A program made the translations under genes and the position numbers. From an uncultured Oscillospiraceae bacterium (GTDB lineage Bacteria > Bacillota > Clostridia > Oscillospirales > Ruminococcaceae), in the NCBI GenBank assembly GCA_910586535.1, contig CAJUHS010000013.1, positions 30,686-94,685 on the forward strand: a stretch of 64,000 bases of DNA, read 5' to 3'. The notes under the pieces are model-generated. The model made no database searches. It worked only from the letters and a program-made list of their open reading frames with translations, and was not told where the DNA came from. Shown one piece after another: positions 1 through 8,384 of this stretch. How positions within the stretch are numbered: the first letter of the stretch is position 1; the number at the start of each line of letters is the position of its first letter.

Positions 1-144
1 GCTCCCGCGCACCAGGAGGTTCTTACGACTTATTCCCCCGGCTGCAAGGCTGCAAAGGACTATATCAAGCTGGCAAAGCTTCTTTATCCCGAAGCTTTCG
101 ATGAGGACAGGACTGTGATCGGATTTAAGAGGAAATACAAGTAA
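1..144 (+). CDS. C-terminal end of a probable iron-complex ABC substrate-binding protein (partial)
   Basis: The reading frame is open from base 1 and ends with TAA at 142-144, giving 47 residues of a gene that begins outside the window. The last part reads YIKLAKLLYPEAFDED, which resembles the C-terminal helix of siderophore or cobalamin binding proteins of the periplasmic-binding family (the usual form is a '.AK.LYPE.F' helix). In that family the protein is a lipoprotein that hands metal chelates to a permease. The call rests only on this short similarity and could be wrong. The next gene starts 19 bases downstream with its own ribosome binding site, so the two may be co-transcribed. Confidence 0.4.
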   Translation, partial: APAHQEVLTTYSPGCKAAKDYIKLAKLLYPEAFDEDRTVIGFKRKYK

Positions 145-163
145 ACTGAAAGGATCCTGAGAT

Positions 164-826
164 ATGGCGGGTACGTCTGCTACGGCTGCAAAGACAAAGA
201 CAGAAAAAAGCGATAAAACAGAAAAGTCTGCAAAGCCGGCAAAGTCAGCAAAGACTTCCAAATCTGCAAAAAATACAAAAACAACTAAAACGGCGAAAAC
301 GGAAAATAGCGTCAGCGCGGAAATAACGGACAAAAGCGCAAAGGCTTCTAAAGCCGAAAAACAGGGTAACGGCGCGAAAACCGATAAATCCGCAAAAAGT
401 GATAAAACGCCTGCAAATGCAAAGTCCAATAAGACAGAAGCGGTCATGCGGCTTCTGACGGGCGGGAAAAAGACCGCTCCGAACCCTATTCTGGACAGCA
501 GCTTCAAGGTGGAGAGAATAACGTCAAAAAGTATCCGTAAGGGTGCAAACGGCGCGGAGATAGATATTACGGGAGAACTGGTGACGGAGCTTCTGCCGCA
601 GGTTCTTGAACGCTTTAACTGCTGCCGCTGCGCAGTGTGCTATGCAGAGGCCATGGCGGAGGCTGTAGACGCTGTTCCCACGCTGAAAATAAGAATAAAC
701 GGCAAGGACGATCTGCGCCGCGCCGACAGAATGAAGATGCAGAGCCGCAGGGAAGTGCTTTGCACTCTCATCAGGCTTGCTATACAGCGCAGACGTTTTC
801 CCAGACACAATGCGGAAATCTGGTGA
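164..826 (+). CDS. ComFB-like protein with a histone-H1-like Lys/Ala N-terminus
   Basis: 220 residues. Residues 1-95 are low complexity, built from Lys, Ala, Ser and Thr in short SAK/KTxK-type repeats, like the tail of histone H1 or bacterial nucleoid proteins. Residues about 125-220 resemble the late-competence ComFB family: a helix (ITGELVTELLPQVLERF), a cysteine cluster at 153-159 (CCRCAVC), then AEAMAEAVDAVP, which fits the family pattern C-x-C-x-x-C followed by a helix ending in NxLPP. Members of this family have been described as cyclic-di-nucleotide receptors; the role in this organism is unknown. The start is supported by GAAAGGA 12 bases upstream. The tail could equally bind DNA, RNA or polyphosphate. 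A terminator follows at 873-904. Confidence 0.55.
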   Translation: MAGTSATAAKTKTEKSDKTEKSAKPAKSAKTSKSAKNTKTTKTAKTENSVSAEITDKSAKASKAEKQGNGAKTDKSAKSDKTPANAKSNKTEAVMRLLTGGKKTAPNPILDSSFKVERITSKSIRKGANGAEIDITGELVTELLPQVLERFNCCRCAVCYAEAMAEAVDAVPTLKIRINGKDDLRRADRMKMQSRREVLCTLIRLAIQRRRFPRHNAEIW

Positions 827-872
827 CGAGAGGCGCATCGTCTGCTCAAATACCCGGTAATATGACCTTTTT

Positions 873-904
873 GGGACGCTCTCTGCGGCAGAGCGTCCTT
901 TTTG
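873..904 (+). terminator. Rho-independent terminator after the ComFB-like gene
   Basis: A 9-bp perfect stem (GGACGCTCT at 874-882 with AGAGCGTCC at 890-898) is followed directly by five T residues. Confidence 0.85.
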
Positions 905-992
905 TGCATTATCATTATGCGTTATTTTGGCGGCGGCTTTATAGGGCCTGCATAAAAGTTAATATACTGTACACGAAATTTCCGATAGGATT

Positions 993-1001
993 TGGTATAA
1001 T
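993..1001 (+). promoter_or_regulatory. Extended -10 promoter for azlCD
   Basis: TGGTATAAT is an extended -10 element with a perfect TATAAT at 996-1001. The -35 region at about 973-978 is poor, which is usual for TGn promoters. It lies 50 bases before the azlC start. Confidence 0.5.
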
Positions 1002-1050
1002 GTAGACTGTTTGCAGTCTTATAATAATTTTACCGGAAAGAGGTTTGCTT

Positions 1051-1770
1051 ATGGAATCGGAAAAGCTTGGGTTCAGGGAGGGTCTGACAGACGGCGTTCC
1101 TATCGGACTGGGGTATCTGTCGGTGTCGTTCAGTTTCGGCATATCCGCCGTTACACAGGGAGTTTCCGCTCTTGCGGCGACGGTCGTCTCCATGACAAAT
1201 CTTACCTCTGCGGGACAGGTGGCGGGTCTGGGGATAATCACCGCTGCGGGAACGCTGTTTGAAATGGCGTTGGCGCAGCTTATAATAAACCTGCGGTACG
1301 CTCTGATGAGCTTGTCGCTGTCCCAGAAGCTTGATTCTGGTTTTACAACTCCCCACAGGTTTTTGGCGGCTTTCGGAATTACCGACGAGATATTTGCAGT
1401 TGCTTCTGGAAAACCCAAGGAAGTTACTTCAAGCTATATGTACGGACTGATAGCGCTGCCCTTTTTGTGCTGGTCGGCGGGTACTCTTCTTGGCGGCATT
1501 GCGGGAAGCGTTCTGCCGGAGGTACTGCGCTCTGCGCTGGGAATAGCCATTTACGGAATGTTTATTGCAATATTTATACCTCCTGCAAGAAAGTCCGCCG
1601 GGGTTTTGGTCACGGTGATAATTTCGGCGGCAATGAGCTGCGGATTGCGGTACATACCGTTATTTTCGCATGTTTCATCGGGCTTTGCAATAATAATCTG
1701 TACCCTTGCGGCTTCGGCGGCAGGAGCTTTGCTGTTCCCGAAAAGCGGCAGGGAGGAGGCTTCGGAATGA
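1051..1770 (+). CDS. azlC: AzlC family branched-chain amino acid exporter subunit
   Basis: 239 residues. The N-terminus (GFREGLTDGVPIGLGYL) and the MALAQLIINLRYALMSLSLS segment are characteristic of AzlC; about six hydrophobic segments follow, and the length is normal for the family. In the AzlCD family the large AzlC and small AzlD subunits together export branched-chain or related amino acids across the cytoplasmic membrane. A TTG six bases upstream is in frame, but the GGAAAGAGG at 1034-1042 is correctly spaced only for the ATG at 1051. The stop codon overlaps the azlD start (ATGA at 1767-1770), so the two subunits are translationally coupled. Confidence 0.9.
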   Translation: MESEKLGFREGLTDGVPIGLGYLSVSFSFGISAVTQGVSALAATVVSMTNLTSAGQVAGLGIITAAGTLFEMALAQLIINLRYALMSLSLSQKLDSGFTTPHRFLAAFGITDEIFAVASGKPKEVTSSYMYGLIALPFLCWSAGTLLGGIAGSVLPEVLRSALGIAIYGMFIAIFIPPARKSAGVLVTVIISAAMSCGLRYIPLFSHVSSGFAIIICTLAASAAGALLFPKSGREEASE

Positions 1771-2087
1771 CTGCAAAAATGATCGCCTATATCGGAGTAA
1801 TGGCAGGGGTGACCTACCTTGTGCGAATGCTGCCATTTGTGATATTCCGCAAAAAAATAAAGTCCCGTTTTGTCAAGGACTTTCTGTATTATGTACCATA
1901 TGCTGTTCTGGGAGCAATGACAATACCCGCGGCGTTTTATTCCACGGGGAGTATTGCTTCGGCGGCAGCGGGCGTCGGCGCGGCGGTACTGCTTGCCTTT
2001 AAGAACAAGGGACTGCTTGCCGTGGCTGCTGCGGCTTGTATTGCGGCGTTTGCGGTTGAGGCGCTTTTAAAATTTTATCCGATATAA
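1767..2087 (+). CDS. azlD: AzlD family branched-chain amino acid exporter small subunit
   Basis: 106 residues with three to four hydrophobic segments. The motif TYLVRMLPFVIFRKKIKS near residues 15-32 and the YYVPYAVLGAMTIPA segment are typical of AzlD. A strong ribosome binding site (GGGAGGAGG at 1751-1759) lies inside the end of azlC, and the start codon overlaps the azlC stop. The product pairs with AzlC in the membrane. A much longer open frame runs upstream inside azlC and is not used. Confidence 0.9.
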   Translation: MTAKMIAYIGVMAGVTYLVRMLPFVIFRKKIKSRFVKDFLYYVPYAVLGAMTIPAAFYSTGSIASAAAGVGAAVLLAFKNKGLLAVAAAACIAAFAVEALLKFYPI

Positions 2088-2179
2088 GGCTGTACAGCGC
2101 GGCCGGTACATTTATTTTATGCGTACGATTCTACAGCGGTTTCACTAAGAAAATGCTGTATATGAAGGAGGCGGCTATA

Positions 2180-2272
2180 ATGTATTTATCCGGATATTGT
2201 GATGTGGCCTATGAAAAAAATTATAACATTGTCCTTGTAAAATGGAGCGGGCGAACGGCAAATGCGGTTTAA
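2180..2272 (+). pseudogene. Short orphan ORF, probably a gene remnant
   Basis: 30 codons from an ATG with a very strong ribosome binding site (AAGGAGGCGG at 2165-2174) to TAA. The peptide (MYLSGYCDVAYEKNYNIVL...) looks like the start of a longer soluble protein that is now truncated. It sits directly before a clearly broken ABC ATPase gene, so both are probably remains of one decayed locus. I do not recognise the family with certainty, and a genuine small peptide is also possible. Confidence 0.3.
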
Positions 2273-2300
2273 GTCCGGCATTTCAAAATCCGTATAGGGC

Positions 2301-2654
2301 AGTCCCATATTGAATGATGTTTGCATTAATGTAAAGCAAGGGCAATGCTTGCTAAGCCGGATTTGCTTATTTTAGACGAACGGATAAAACAGCTTAGACC
2401 CGCAGGGGATTATTGAAGTGCGGGAGCTGTTACTACAGATCAACCGTGAATACTGCACAAGCATTTTAATATCCAGCCATATCCTTGACGAGTTATCTAA
2501 AATTGCCGGCACAATCGGAATCATTGACCACGGGGCTATGCTTTCGGAAGTATCAATGAAAGAAATCACAGCAAAAGGGACAGACCTTGAAACCTATTAT
2601 TTACAAAAGCTTGAAACATCAGGGGTTATTGCAAAGGGTAAATTCAATACTTAG
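2301..2654 (+). pseudogene. Decayed ABC transporter ATPase (internal deletion plus frameshift)
   Basis: Three pieces of one ATPase are visible. 2301-2340 encodes LNDVCINVKQG, the usual beta strands before Walker A. This is joined out of frame to 2336-2385, encoding RAMLAKPDLLILDE (end of the signature helix and Walker B). After one more frameshift near 2385-2394, 2395-2654 reads LDPQGIIEVRELLLQINREY..., with ILISSHILDEL (H-loop) and the C-terminal tail. Walker A, the Q-loop and the LSGGQ signature are missing, so it cannot hydrolyse ATP. The intact parent would be of the BcrA/lantibiotic-immunity type. The deletion may have used a short repeat: GCAAGGG at 2336-2342 fits both expected flanks. 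Confidence 0.75.
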
Positions 2655-2735
2655 TACTTAGTCAAAATTGTGAATCGTCAGTAAGAATATCTTTTCGGAA
2701 TTAAATATTAAAGGAAAACATTTTTACACAGTTTG

Positions 2736-3842
2736 CTATGTTATAGGCTGATCAAGTTGTTCCCCACATAATGATTCGCAAAGCTTTTCACGTACGACAG
2801 CGTAAGCAAGGGACATAAGAGGCACGCCGAGAAGCATTCCCGCCGCACCGCCGATGCCCGCGCCGAGAAGTATTGCCAGTAGCACCAGCAAAGGAGGTAT
2901 GCCGAGGCTTTTGCCGACGACCTTAGGGTAAATCAGATTGTTTTCCAGCTGCTGCAGAATAATGATAAACACCACGAACCATACCGCTCTTGCGGGACTT
3001 ATCAGGAACAGCACCAGAGCCGACGGGATGGTTCCTATGATCGCCCCTACTACGGGGATAAGAGCGGTAACGCCGATGATTGTACTGATAAGCAAAGCGT
3101 ACTCAAAACGGAAAAGTTTCATTCCCGCAAAACAAAGAACCCCAAGGATAACCGCCTCTGTTATCTGGCCGCTTACAAACCTTGTAAATATATCGAAAAC
3201 CATTCGGTAACGCTTCCGTACCGTTTCGTATCTTTCCCCTGTGAAGTGTTTTACGGTCATGGCGGTAAAACGGCGAATATCTTTTTTGCTGATAAGGATA
3301 TAAATTGAAATAACAAATCCGATAAGGATATTTGCTGCTCCCGAGGCAAGGTCATAGGTTTTGTCATAGGTGCTTTCGAGCATTTGGGGTATACGCCCGC
3401 TAAGACCTGCGGCGGCATCCTTAAGAGCGCAGAAAATACCAAATTCATCGCGGCTTTCAAGCTTTGTGCAGTATCCCATGAAATTGTCGTAGTATCTGTC
3501 AAAGTTATCTATAAAAAGCCGTATGCTTGAAATAAGCTGCGGTACTATTATCCATATGATACCTGCCGCGACGGCAAGCAAAAGCAGATACGCAGATGTG
3601 ACCGACAGAACGGTCAGCGTTTTGTCTCCGGCGCGCTTAATAAAACGCGAAAAATGCTTTCTGAACCAGCACATAGGAATATTCATAACAAAGGCGAAAG
3701 CCGCTCCAAGAAAAACGGGCATGAGAAGGCTCGCAGCTTTGGAGATGAGTCCGGCAAAAAACTCCGGCTTGACTGCGGCGGCAATAGGCACGGCGGCAAG
3801 AAAAGCCGTAAAAAGTATGATTTTGACAGTTTGTTTATCCAT
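2736..3842 (-). CDS. AI-2E family transporter (TqsA/YtvI-like membrane protein)
   Basis: 368 residues with about seven or eight hydrophobic segments. Conserved family stretches are visible in the second half: RFVSGQITEAVILGVLCF, LIPVVGAIIGTIPSALV and LLLGAGIGGAAGMLLGVPLMSLAYAV. Family members include an autoinducer-2 exporter and sodium/proton antiporters, so the substrate cannot be inferred. An in-frame start 78 bases further upstream would add a 26-residue extension without membrane or family features; the ATG at 3842, giving MDKQTVKIIL, is preferred. The gene stands alone, with a decayed locus downstream. Confidence 0.85.
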   Translation of the reverse strand: MDKQTVKIILFTAFLAAVPIAAAVKPEFFAGLISKAASLLMPVFLGAAFAFVMNIPMCWFRKHFSRFIKRAGDKTLTVLSVTSAYLLLLAVAAGIIWIIVPQLISSIRLFIDNFDRYYDNFMGYCTKLESRDEFGIFCALKDAAAGLSGRIPQMLESTYDKTYDLASGAANILIGFVISIYILISKKDIRRFTAMTVKHFTGERYETVRKRYRMVFDIFTRFVSGQITEAVILGVLCFAGMKLFRFEYALLISTIIGVTALIPVVGAIIGTIPSALVLFLISPARAVWFVVFIIILQQLENNLIYPKVVGKSLGIPPLLVLLAILLGAGIGGAAGMLLGVPLMSLAYAVVREKLCESLCGEQLDQPIT

Positions 3843-4221
3843 AAATCCGCACCCGCTAGCATTTACATTCAATATTGAAATTTTATTGAAGTACAGGCGA
3901 AAAATTTGCGCAAATCGCATATAGTAAAGCTTTTGCCTTATTTTTGCGTACTTTTCAATATGATCTCAGTATAAGCATTTTCCTGATTTACACTTATTTT
4001 ATGCCGAAATACGGCGGCTTTATTACAGGGAATTGTTCCCGAAAAAAATTGTACTGTGCAGCAGCAGATACGGTCAGTTCATTGTATTCGTATCTGTTTT
4101 GCCAAGTTTTTCGCGCTGCGTTTTTAAGCCGTTTCCAAGCGCTGCTGCAATCGGCACAGCAGCGCTCTGCACAAAACGTCAGCTGACGCTTCGGGGAATA
4201 GTATCAAATTATTTTTTTATA
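3843..4221. other. Intergenic stretch without recognised genes
   Basis: Divergent spacer between the AI-2E family gene and the chemoreceptor. Short open frames occur but none has a ribosome binding site or family resemblance. I see no repeat or RNA motif here. Confidence 0.5.
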
Positions 4222-4250
4222 TTGACTTTGCAAATAAAATGTATTATAAT
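4222..4250 (+). promoter_or_regulatory. Sigma-A promoter of the chemoreceptor gene
   Basis: TTGACT (4222-4227) and TATAAT (4245-4250) separated by exactly 17 bp in an AT-rich context. Transcription would begin near 4257 and give a leader of about 270 nucleotides. Confidence 0.8.
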
Positions 4251-4256
4251 AGACAC

Positions 4257-4529
4257 AAACTGATAAACTGACCGGTTTTTAGTCAAATAAACCGGAAAAA
4301 TCATGTCCTTTGCTTGAGGATATTTTTTGGGACAGCTTCTGCGGATATATTCATAAAGCGTTAAAAAGAAATAACGTATTTAATTACTGTAAAAACGTTT
4401 ATGAAGCCTTGCCGCGGGAATGCCGACGGAAACACGCATAGGCTTTAGGGAATACCGGCTTTAGGGTCATGCCGCGGGTCTGTTTGTTTGTGCGAACAAA
4501 AAATTATTTGAATCAACGGAGGTAGAGAT
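4257..4529 (+). promoter_or_regulatory. Long structured 5' leader of the chemoreceptor mRNA, class unknown
   Basis: The leader can form several helices: CCGGTTT/AAACCGG (4271-4294), a longer one pairing CATAAAGCGTT near 4351 with AACGTTTATG near 4395, and AAGCCT (about 4405-4410) with AGGCTT (about 4438-4443). GGCTTTAGGG occurs twice (about 4440-4449 and 4458-4467) and TGCCGCGGG twice (about 4411 and 4471). It does not fit the c-di-GMP-I consensus, which I looked for because chemoreceptors often carry it. Whether it is a riboswitch is unproven. Confidence 0.4.
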
Positions 4530-6515
4530 ATGTTCAGAAACATGAAAATGAAAACCCTGCTGTCTTTGGGAGTCGGATTTGTGTCCCTTATCTGTCTTAC
4601 GGTATCGGGTCTTGTCATCGGCGGCAAAGTCAGCGACATAACGAGGGAAGCGGCTATCGAAAATATGACTACTTCTCTGGCGGGTCAGGCGTCTGTAATC
4701 GATCTTTTCGTTTCCGATTCGGAAAGAATGCTTCAAAGCTATGCTTCGGCAGACGAGATAACCAATCTTTTAAAGGAACCCGATAATGCCGACTACATAA
4801 GCGCTGCTCAGGCTTACACAGAGAAATATTTCTCAAAGCTCAACCAGTGGGAGGGAATATACCTCAGCAACTGGGACACCAAGGTTCTTGCCCATTCATC
4901 TGCCGGAGCAGTTGGAATGGTAACAAGAACGGGAGACGCTCTTGAACCCTACAGGCAGACTATGACAAGTTCAAGCGACGGATTTTTCAACGGAGGCGCA
5001 TTCGTATCCCCTGCGTCGGATCAGCTTATATTCAATCTCCGCATGGCGATATACGACGATAACGGCGATCCTATGGGTTTCGTGGGCGGAGGTCCTTTCA
5101 TCTCTGGCTTGAACGAGCTTCTTGAGGGTCCTGAGATCGCCGAGCTGGAAAACGAGACATACGCCGTAATCGACGCTGCAAATCTGATATACGCTTATCA
5201 TACCGACAGCAGCATGATAACCGTTCCAATAGAGGACAGCGCTCTTCTTGAGGTTGCCGAAAAGGTAAAAATCGGCGAGGAAAGCGGTGTTTTATACGAT
5301 TCGGGAAACATGATAGTTTACAGAAACATACCCGGACTTAACCTGATCGTTACTATGCAGGACAGTGAAACAGAGCTTCTTTCGGACAGTATTGCCGTAA
5401 TAAAAATATTTGTTGCCTTTATTGTAATGACTGTAATTTTGGTAATAATTGCTACGGTCATCGTATCACGATTTGCTACCGCTCCGCTGAAAAAAGTTAC
5501 TACGGCGGTAAACACTCTGGGTTCTCTTGCGCTTAACGCAAACTGGCAGATATCGGAATATACGGGAACCAAAAGCGAAGTCGGCAGGATAGCAACTTCG
5601 GTAAGCTCTCTTACCAAGGCTCTGCAGAATATCGTTTCCACTCTTTCGGATTGTTCCCGCACGCTTAACAGCGGATCAAAGGTAATGATAAGCACGGTTT
5701 CATCGCTGTCAACCTGTGCCAACGACAACACCGTAACCGCCGAAGATCTTTCCTCCGGCGTTACATACGCCAACAGCGCTATTCAGAAGGTCAACAAGGA
5801 TATAGTAACTATCAGTAAGATAATGTCCGACAGCAGATCGACAAATTCCGAAAGGATAAAATCAGCCGACAAGTTGATGGAGAGCGCTGAAAAAATGTTT
5901 TCAAATATAACACTGAAAACTGAGGAGACGGAAACGGACATAAACTTGTCCATGGGATACTTGAATAATTTCTCGCACATAAACGATAACGTGACACGTA
6001 TTCAGAGCATAGCAAGGCAGACGCAGCTTCTTGCGATAAACGCGTCTATAGAGTCTTCAAAGGCTGGAGAAGCCGGAAAAGGATTTGCTGTAGTAGCTTC
6101 CGAAATAAAGGATCTCTCGGAAAATTCCTCTAAAGCGGCGGACGCCATTTACGACGTATGCATGGAAATGAATGCAAACATTGGAAACATTCGCTCCTGT
6201 TTTGAGGATATCATCAGCTTTATGAAAAACGACATTGTAGACGTTTTCAATAGTATGCAGGATATTTCCGAAAACCTGAAAGCCGCTATCGAGGGACTTA
6301 ACAATGACATGGACAAAATATCCGGTATTATCGGCAGTATCAGCAGGGAGGCGCGTGAACTTAACGGCGTCGTTGCTAAAAACGAGTCCGGCGTAGAGAA
6401 TATTTCCGCCAAAGTCCAAGTCACATACTCAATGGTGCAGAAGCTTAACGATCTTATCGTTAAAAATATGGAAACGGCGCGCAATATTAACGAGATTCTT
6501 TCCAATTTCAGCTAA
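4530..6515 (+). CDS. Methyl-accepting chemotaxis protein
   Basis: 661 residues. A first membrane segment lies at about 10-32, an extracellular sensor region resembling a Cache fold at about 38-285, and a second membrane segment at about 290-316. A HAMP-like linker follows, then a cytoplasmic coiled-coil signalling domain. The hairpin tip at about 487-535 contains QTQLLAINASIESSKAGEAG, the CheA/CheW-contact motif, with Gln and Ser in place of the more common Asn and Ala. A membrane receptor of this kind senses an external ligand and controls CheA. No other chemotaxis gene is in the window. The start is fixed by CGGAGGTAGAG upstream of ATG. The long leader suggests post-transcriptional control. 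Confidence 0.9.
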   Translation: MFRNMKMKTLLSLGVGFVSLICLTVSGLVIGGKVSDITREAAIENMTTSLAGQASVIDLFVSDSERMLQSYASADEITNLLKEPDNADYISAAQAYTEKYFSKLNQWEGIYLSNWDTKVLAHSSAGAVGMVTRTGDALEPYRQTMTSSSDGFFNGGAFVSPASDQLIFNLRMAIYDDNGDPMGFVGGGPFISGLNELLEGPEIAELENETYAVIDAANLIYAYHTDSSMITVPIEDSALLEVAEKVKIGEESGVLYDSGNMIVYRNIPGLNLIVTMQDSETELLSDSIAVIKIFVAFIVMTVILVIIATVIVSRFATAPLKKVTTAVNTLGSLALNANWQISEYTGTKSEVGRIATSVSSLTKALQNIVSTLSDCSRTLNSGSKVMISTVSSLSTCANDNTVTAEDLSSGVTYANSAIQKVNKDIVTISKIMSDSRSTNSERIKSADKLMESAEKMFSNITLKTEETETDINLSMGYLNNFSHINDNVTRIQSIARQTQLLAINASIESSKAGEAGKGFAVVASEIKDLSENSSKAADAIYDVCMEMNANIGNIRSCFEDIISFMKNDIVDVFNSMQDISENLKAAIEGLNNDMDKISGIIGSISREARELNGVVAKNESGVENISAKVQVTYSMVQKLNDLIVKNMETARNINEILSNFS

Positions 6516-6523
6516 AAACCAAA

Positions 6524-6574
6524 GCGTATAAAAATTCCCCGTATCTGTTGCAGATACGGGGAATTTTTATACGC
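6524..6574. terminator. Bidirectional terminator between chemoreceptor and MATE genes
   Basis: A perfect 24-bp inverted repeat with a 3-nt loop (arms 6524-6547 and 6551-6574) carries A-runs on one side and T-runs on the other, so it can stop transcription from both convergent genes. Confidence 0.9.
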
Positions 6575-6584
6575 TGCACTTTTA

Positions 6585-7916
6585 TTAAAAGTAACGATAC
6601 TTTTTCCGCTTTAAGAAAATAAATATTACTGTGATAGCGGCTGCTGTAAATTCCGCTGCCGCTGCGGACATCCATATGCCGTCAACGCCCCATATAAGCG
6701 GGAGCACGATGACCGCCGCGACCTGAAATACCAGCGTCCTCAAAAAGGATATAAGCGCAGATGTCAGTCCGTCGTTTAAAGCTGTAAAAAACGCCGAACC
6801 GAAAATTGCAGATCCGCTAAAAAGAAACGAGAAAGAAAATATCAAAAATCCGCGCAAAGTCAGAGTGAGAAACCCATTGTCACCGCCGGTAAATATAACT
6901 GCCAGAGGACGCGCAAGAAGCTCGGCTGACGTAAACATCACCAAAGATAAAATCGAAATTATCACAATGCTTTTTTTAAGCAGACTTTTAAGCTCGGTAT
7001 TGTCTCCTGCGCCGTAATGAAAGCTTATGATCGGCGCAGTCCCTACGGAGTACCCGATAAAAGCTGCAAGGAAAATCATGTTGACATACATAAGCACGCC
7101 GTATGCCGCAACGCCGTCCTCTCCGGCATATTTCATAAGCTGTACGTTATAAAGCATATTTACAAGGGACATTGAAACGTTTGACATCAGCTCTGAGGAG
7201 CCGTTGGCGCAAACCTTTGCAAGCGTTCCAATATCAAATCGTGTCTTTGTCAGCTTCAGACTGCTCGAATTAGGCATGGCAAAATATATAAGCGGGATTA
7301 TCCCTCCTATTGCCTGACTTATTGCAGTAGCCGCCGCCGCTCCTGCTATGCCAAATCTGAATACAGCTACCAGAAGAGCATCTCCGATAATGTTGGCAGC
7401 ACCTGCCGCAGCTGTTACTGCAAGACCAAGACGTGGTTTTGCCGCTGTTGAGAAAAAGCTCTGGAATTCAAACTGGAGCATATAGAACGGCAGAGCCGGC
7501 AGAATGATCCTGCCGTACAAGACACAGTTTTCCAGAAGCTCATCCTTTGCACCCATGAAAGCCGCGACCGGTCGTATAAAAATCATTCCGAGAACGACAA
7601 TGACCGAACCGCATACGACCGTGGTATAAATAAGCAGTGAAAATTGACGATTAGCTTTTTCACCATTACCTTCGCCCATTGTTTTGGCAATGAGCGCGCT
7701 TCCTCCCGCACCGAACATGAACCCAACCGCGCCCAGCACCATAAGAAAAGGCATGATAAAATTTACCGCAGTAAAGGGATTTTTCCCAGCAAAATTAGAT
7801 ACGAAATATCCGTCTGCAACTCCGTACAGCGATGTAAAGATCATCATCATAACTGACGGAAATGTAAAACTGAGCAGTTTCCTGTAGGAAAAACGCTCCG
7901 AAATCTGAATGTGCAT
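6585..7916 (-). CDS. MATE family multidrug/toxin efflux transporter
   Basis: 443 residues with about twelve membrane segments. The N-terminal half carries the MATE pattern (FPSVMMMIFTSLYGVADGYFVSNFAG, then GAVGFMFGAGGSALIAKTMGEGN). The protein would exchange sodium or protons for a cationic or polyaromatic compound. It lies 18 bp downstream of a MarR regulator in the same orientation, so the two form an operon under the promoter at 8407-8435. The MarR ligand is therefore likely to be a substrate of this pump or something related. The ribosome binding site AGGAGG precedes the ATG. Confidence 0.9.
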   Translation of the reverse strand: MHIQISERFSYRKLLSFTFPSVMMMIFTSLYGVADGYFVSNFAGKNPFTAVNFIMPFLMVLGAVGFMFGAGGSALIAKTMGEGNGEKANRQFSLLIYTTVVCGSVIVVLGMIFIRPVAAFMGAKDELLENCVLYGRIILPALPFYMLQFEFQSFFSTAAKPRLGLAVTAAAGAANIIGDALLVAVFRFGIAGAAAATAISQAIGGIIPLIYFAMPNSSSLKLTKTRFDIGTLAKVCANGSSELMSNVSMSLVNMLYNVQLMKYAGEDGVAAYGVLMYVNMIFLAAFIGYSVGTAPIISFHYGAGDNTELKSLLKKSIVIISILSLVMFTSAELLARPLAVIFTGGDNGFLTLTLRGFLIFSFSFLFSGSAIFGSAFFTALNDGLTSALISFLRTLVFQVAAVIVLPLIWGVDGIWMSAAAAEFTAAAITVIFIFLKRKKYRYF

Positions 7917-7934
7917 AATTCCTCCTGATACCGA

Positions 7935-8369
7935 TTAAATTTTTGAGACTTTTTCGCTTAGCTGATTCATATAACGCTTTGTGAGTTCAATGTAAGTTTC
8001 CCGTTCATTCTTTGTCCATGAAGCAAAAATTTCATTTTCTATATTAATTATTTTCAGAATCGTTTTCTCTGCAAGCGCCATCCCATTTTCGGTCAGACGG
8101 ACGTTTTTACGGCGGCCTCCCGCAGCTTCCAAAAAAACCACGTCCTCAGTTTCAAGCTTACGTAAAGCGGAGTTGACCGTCTGCTTATTTATCCCGAAGG
8201 CGCAGATATCGCTTATCGGACAGCTTCCGCCGTTATTAAGCACTGCGTACAGCACCATCATTGCGCTGTATGTCAGCCCCAGCTTAAAAGCGGCTTCGCG
8301 GTATATCGAATCTGTCTGCGTTATCAGACTGTTAAATCTATTCATATCCGCACATACAAATTTTTTCAT
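7935..8369 (-). CDS. MarR family transcriptional regulator
   Basis: 144 residues with a winged-helix fold: residues 50-100 include CPISDICAFGINKQTVNSALRKLETEDVV (helix-turn-helix), and GGRRKNVRLTENGMALAE is the wing typical of MarR. It is the first gene of an operon with a MATE pump. Two copies of an imperfect 14-bp palindrome flank the -10 element of its own promoter, so it probably represses itself and the pump until it binds a ligand. Confidence 0.9.
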   Translation of the reverse strand: MKKFVCADMNRFNSLITQTDSIYREAAFKLGLTYSAMMVLYAVLNNGGSCPISDICAFGINKQTVNSALRKLETEDVVFLEAAGGRRKNVRLTENGMALAEKTILKIINIENEIFASWTKNERETYIELTKRYMNQLSEKVSKI

Positions 8370-8384
8370 ATTGTTCCTCCTTTA

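Noticed and set aside
1467..2087. 206-codon frame containing azlD as one long gene
   Set aside because: The upstream 100 codons lie inside azlC in another frame; azlD has its own ribosome binding site and normal length from 1767.
4380..4480. Possible c-di-GMP-I (GEMM) riboswitch before the chemoreceptor (CACGCATAGGC near 4434)
   Set aside because: The conserved A-rich GGCAAACC part and the second CGCAAAGCC strand are absent; only a short GCA-type match remains.
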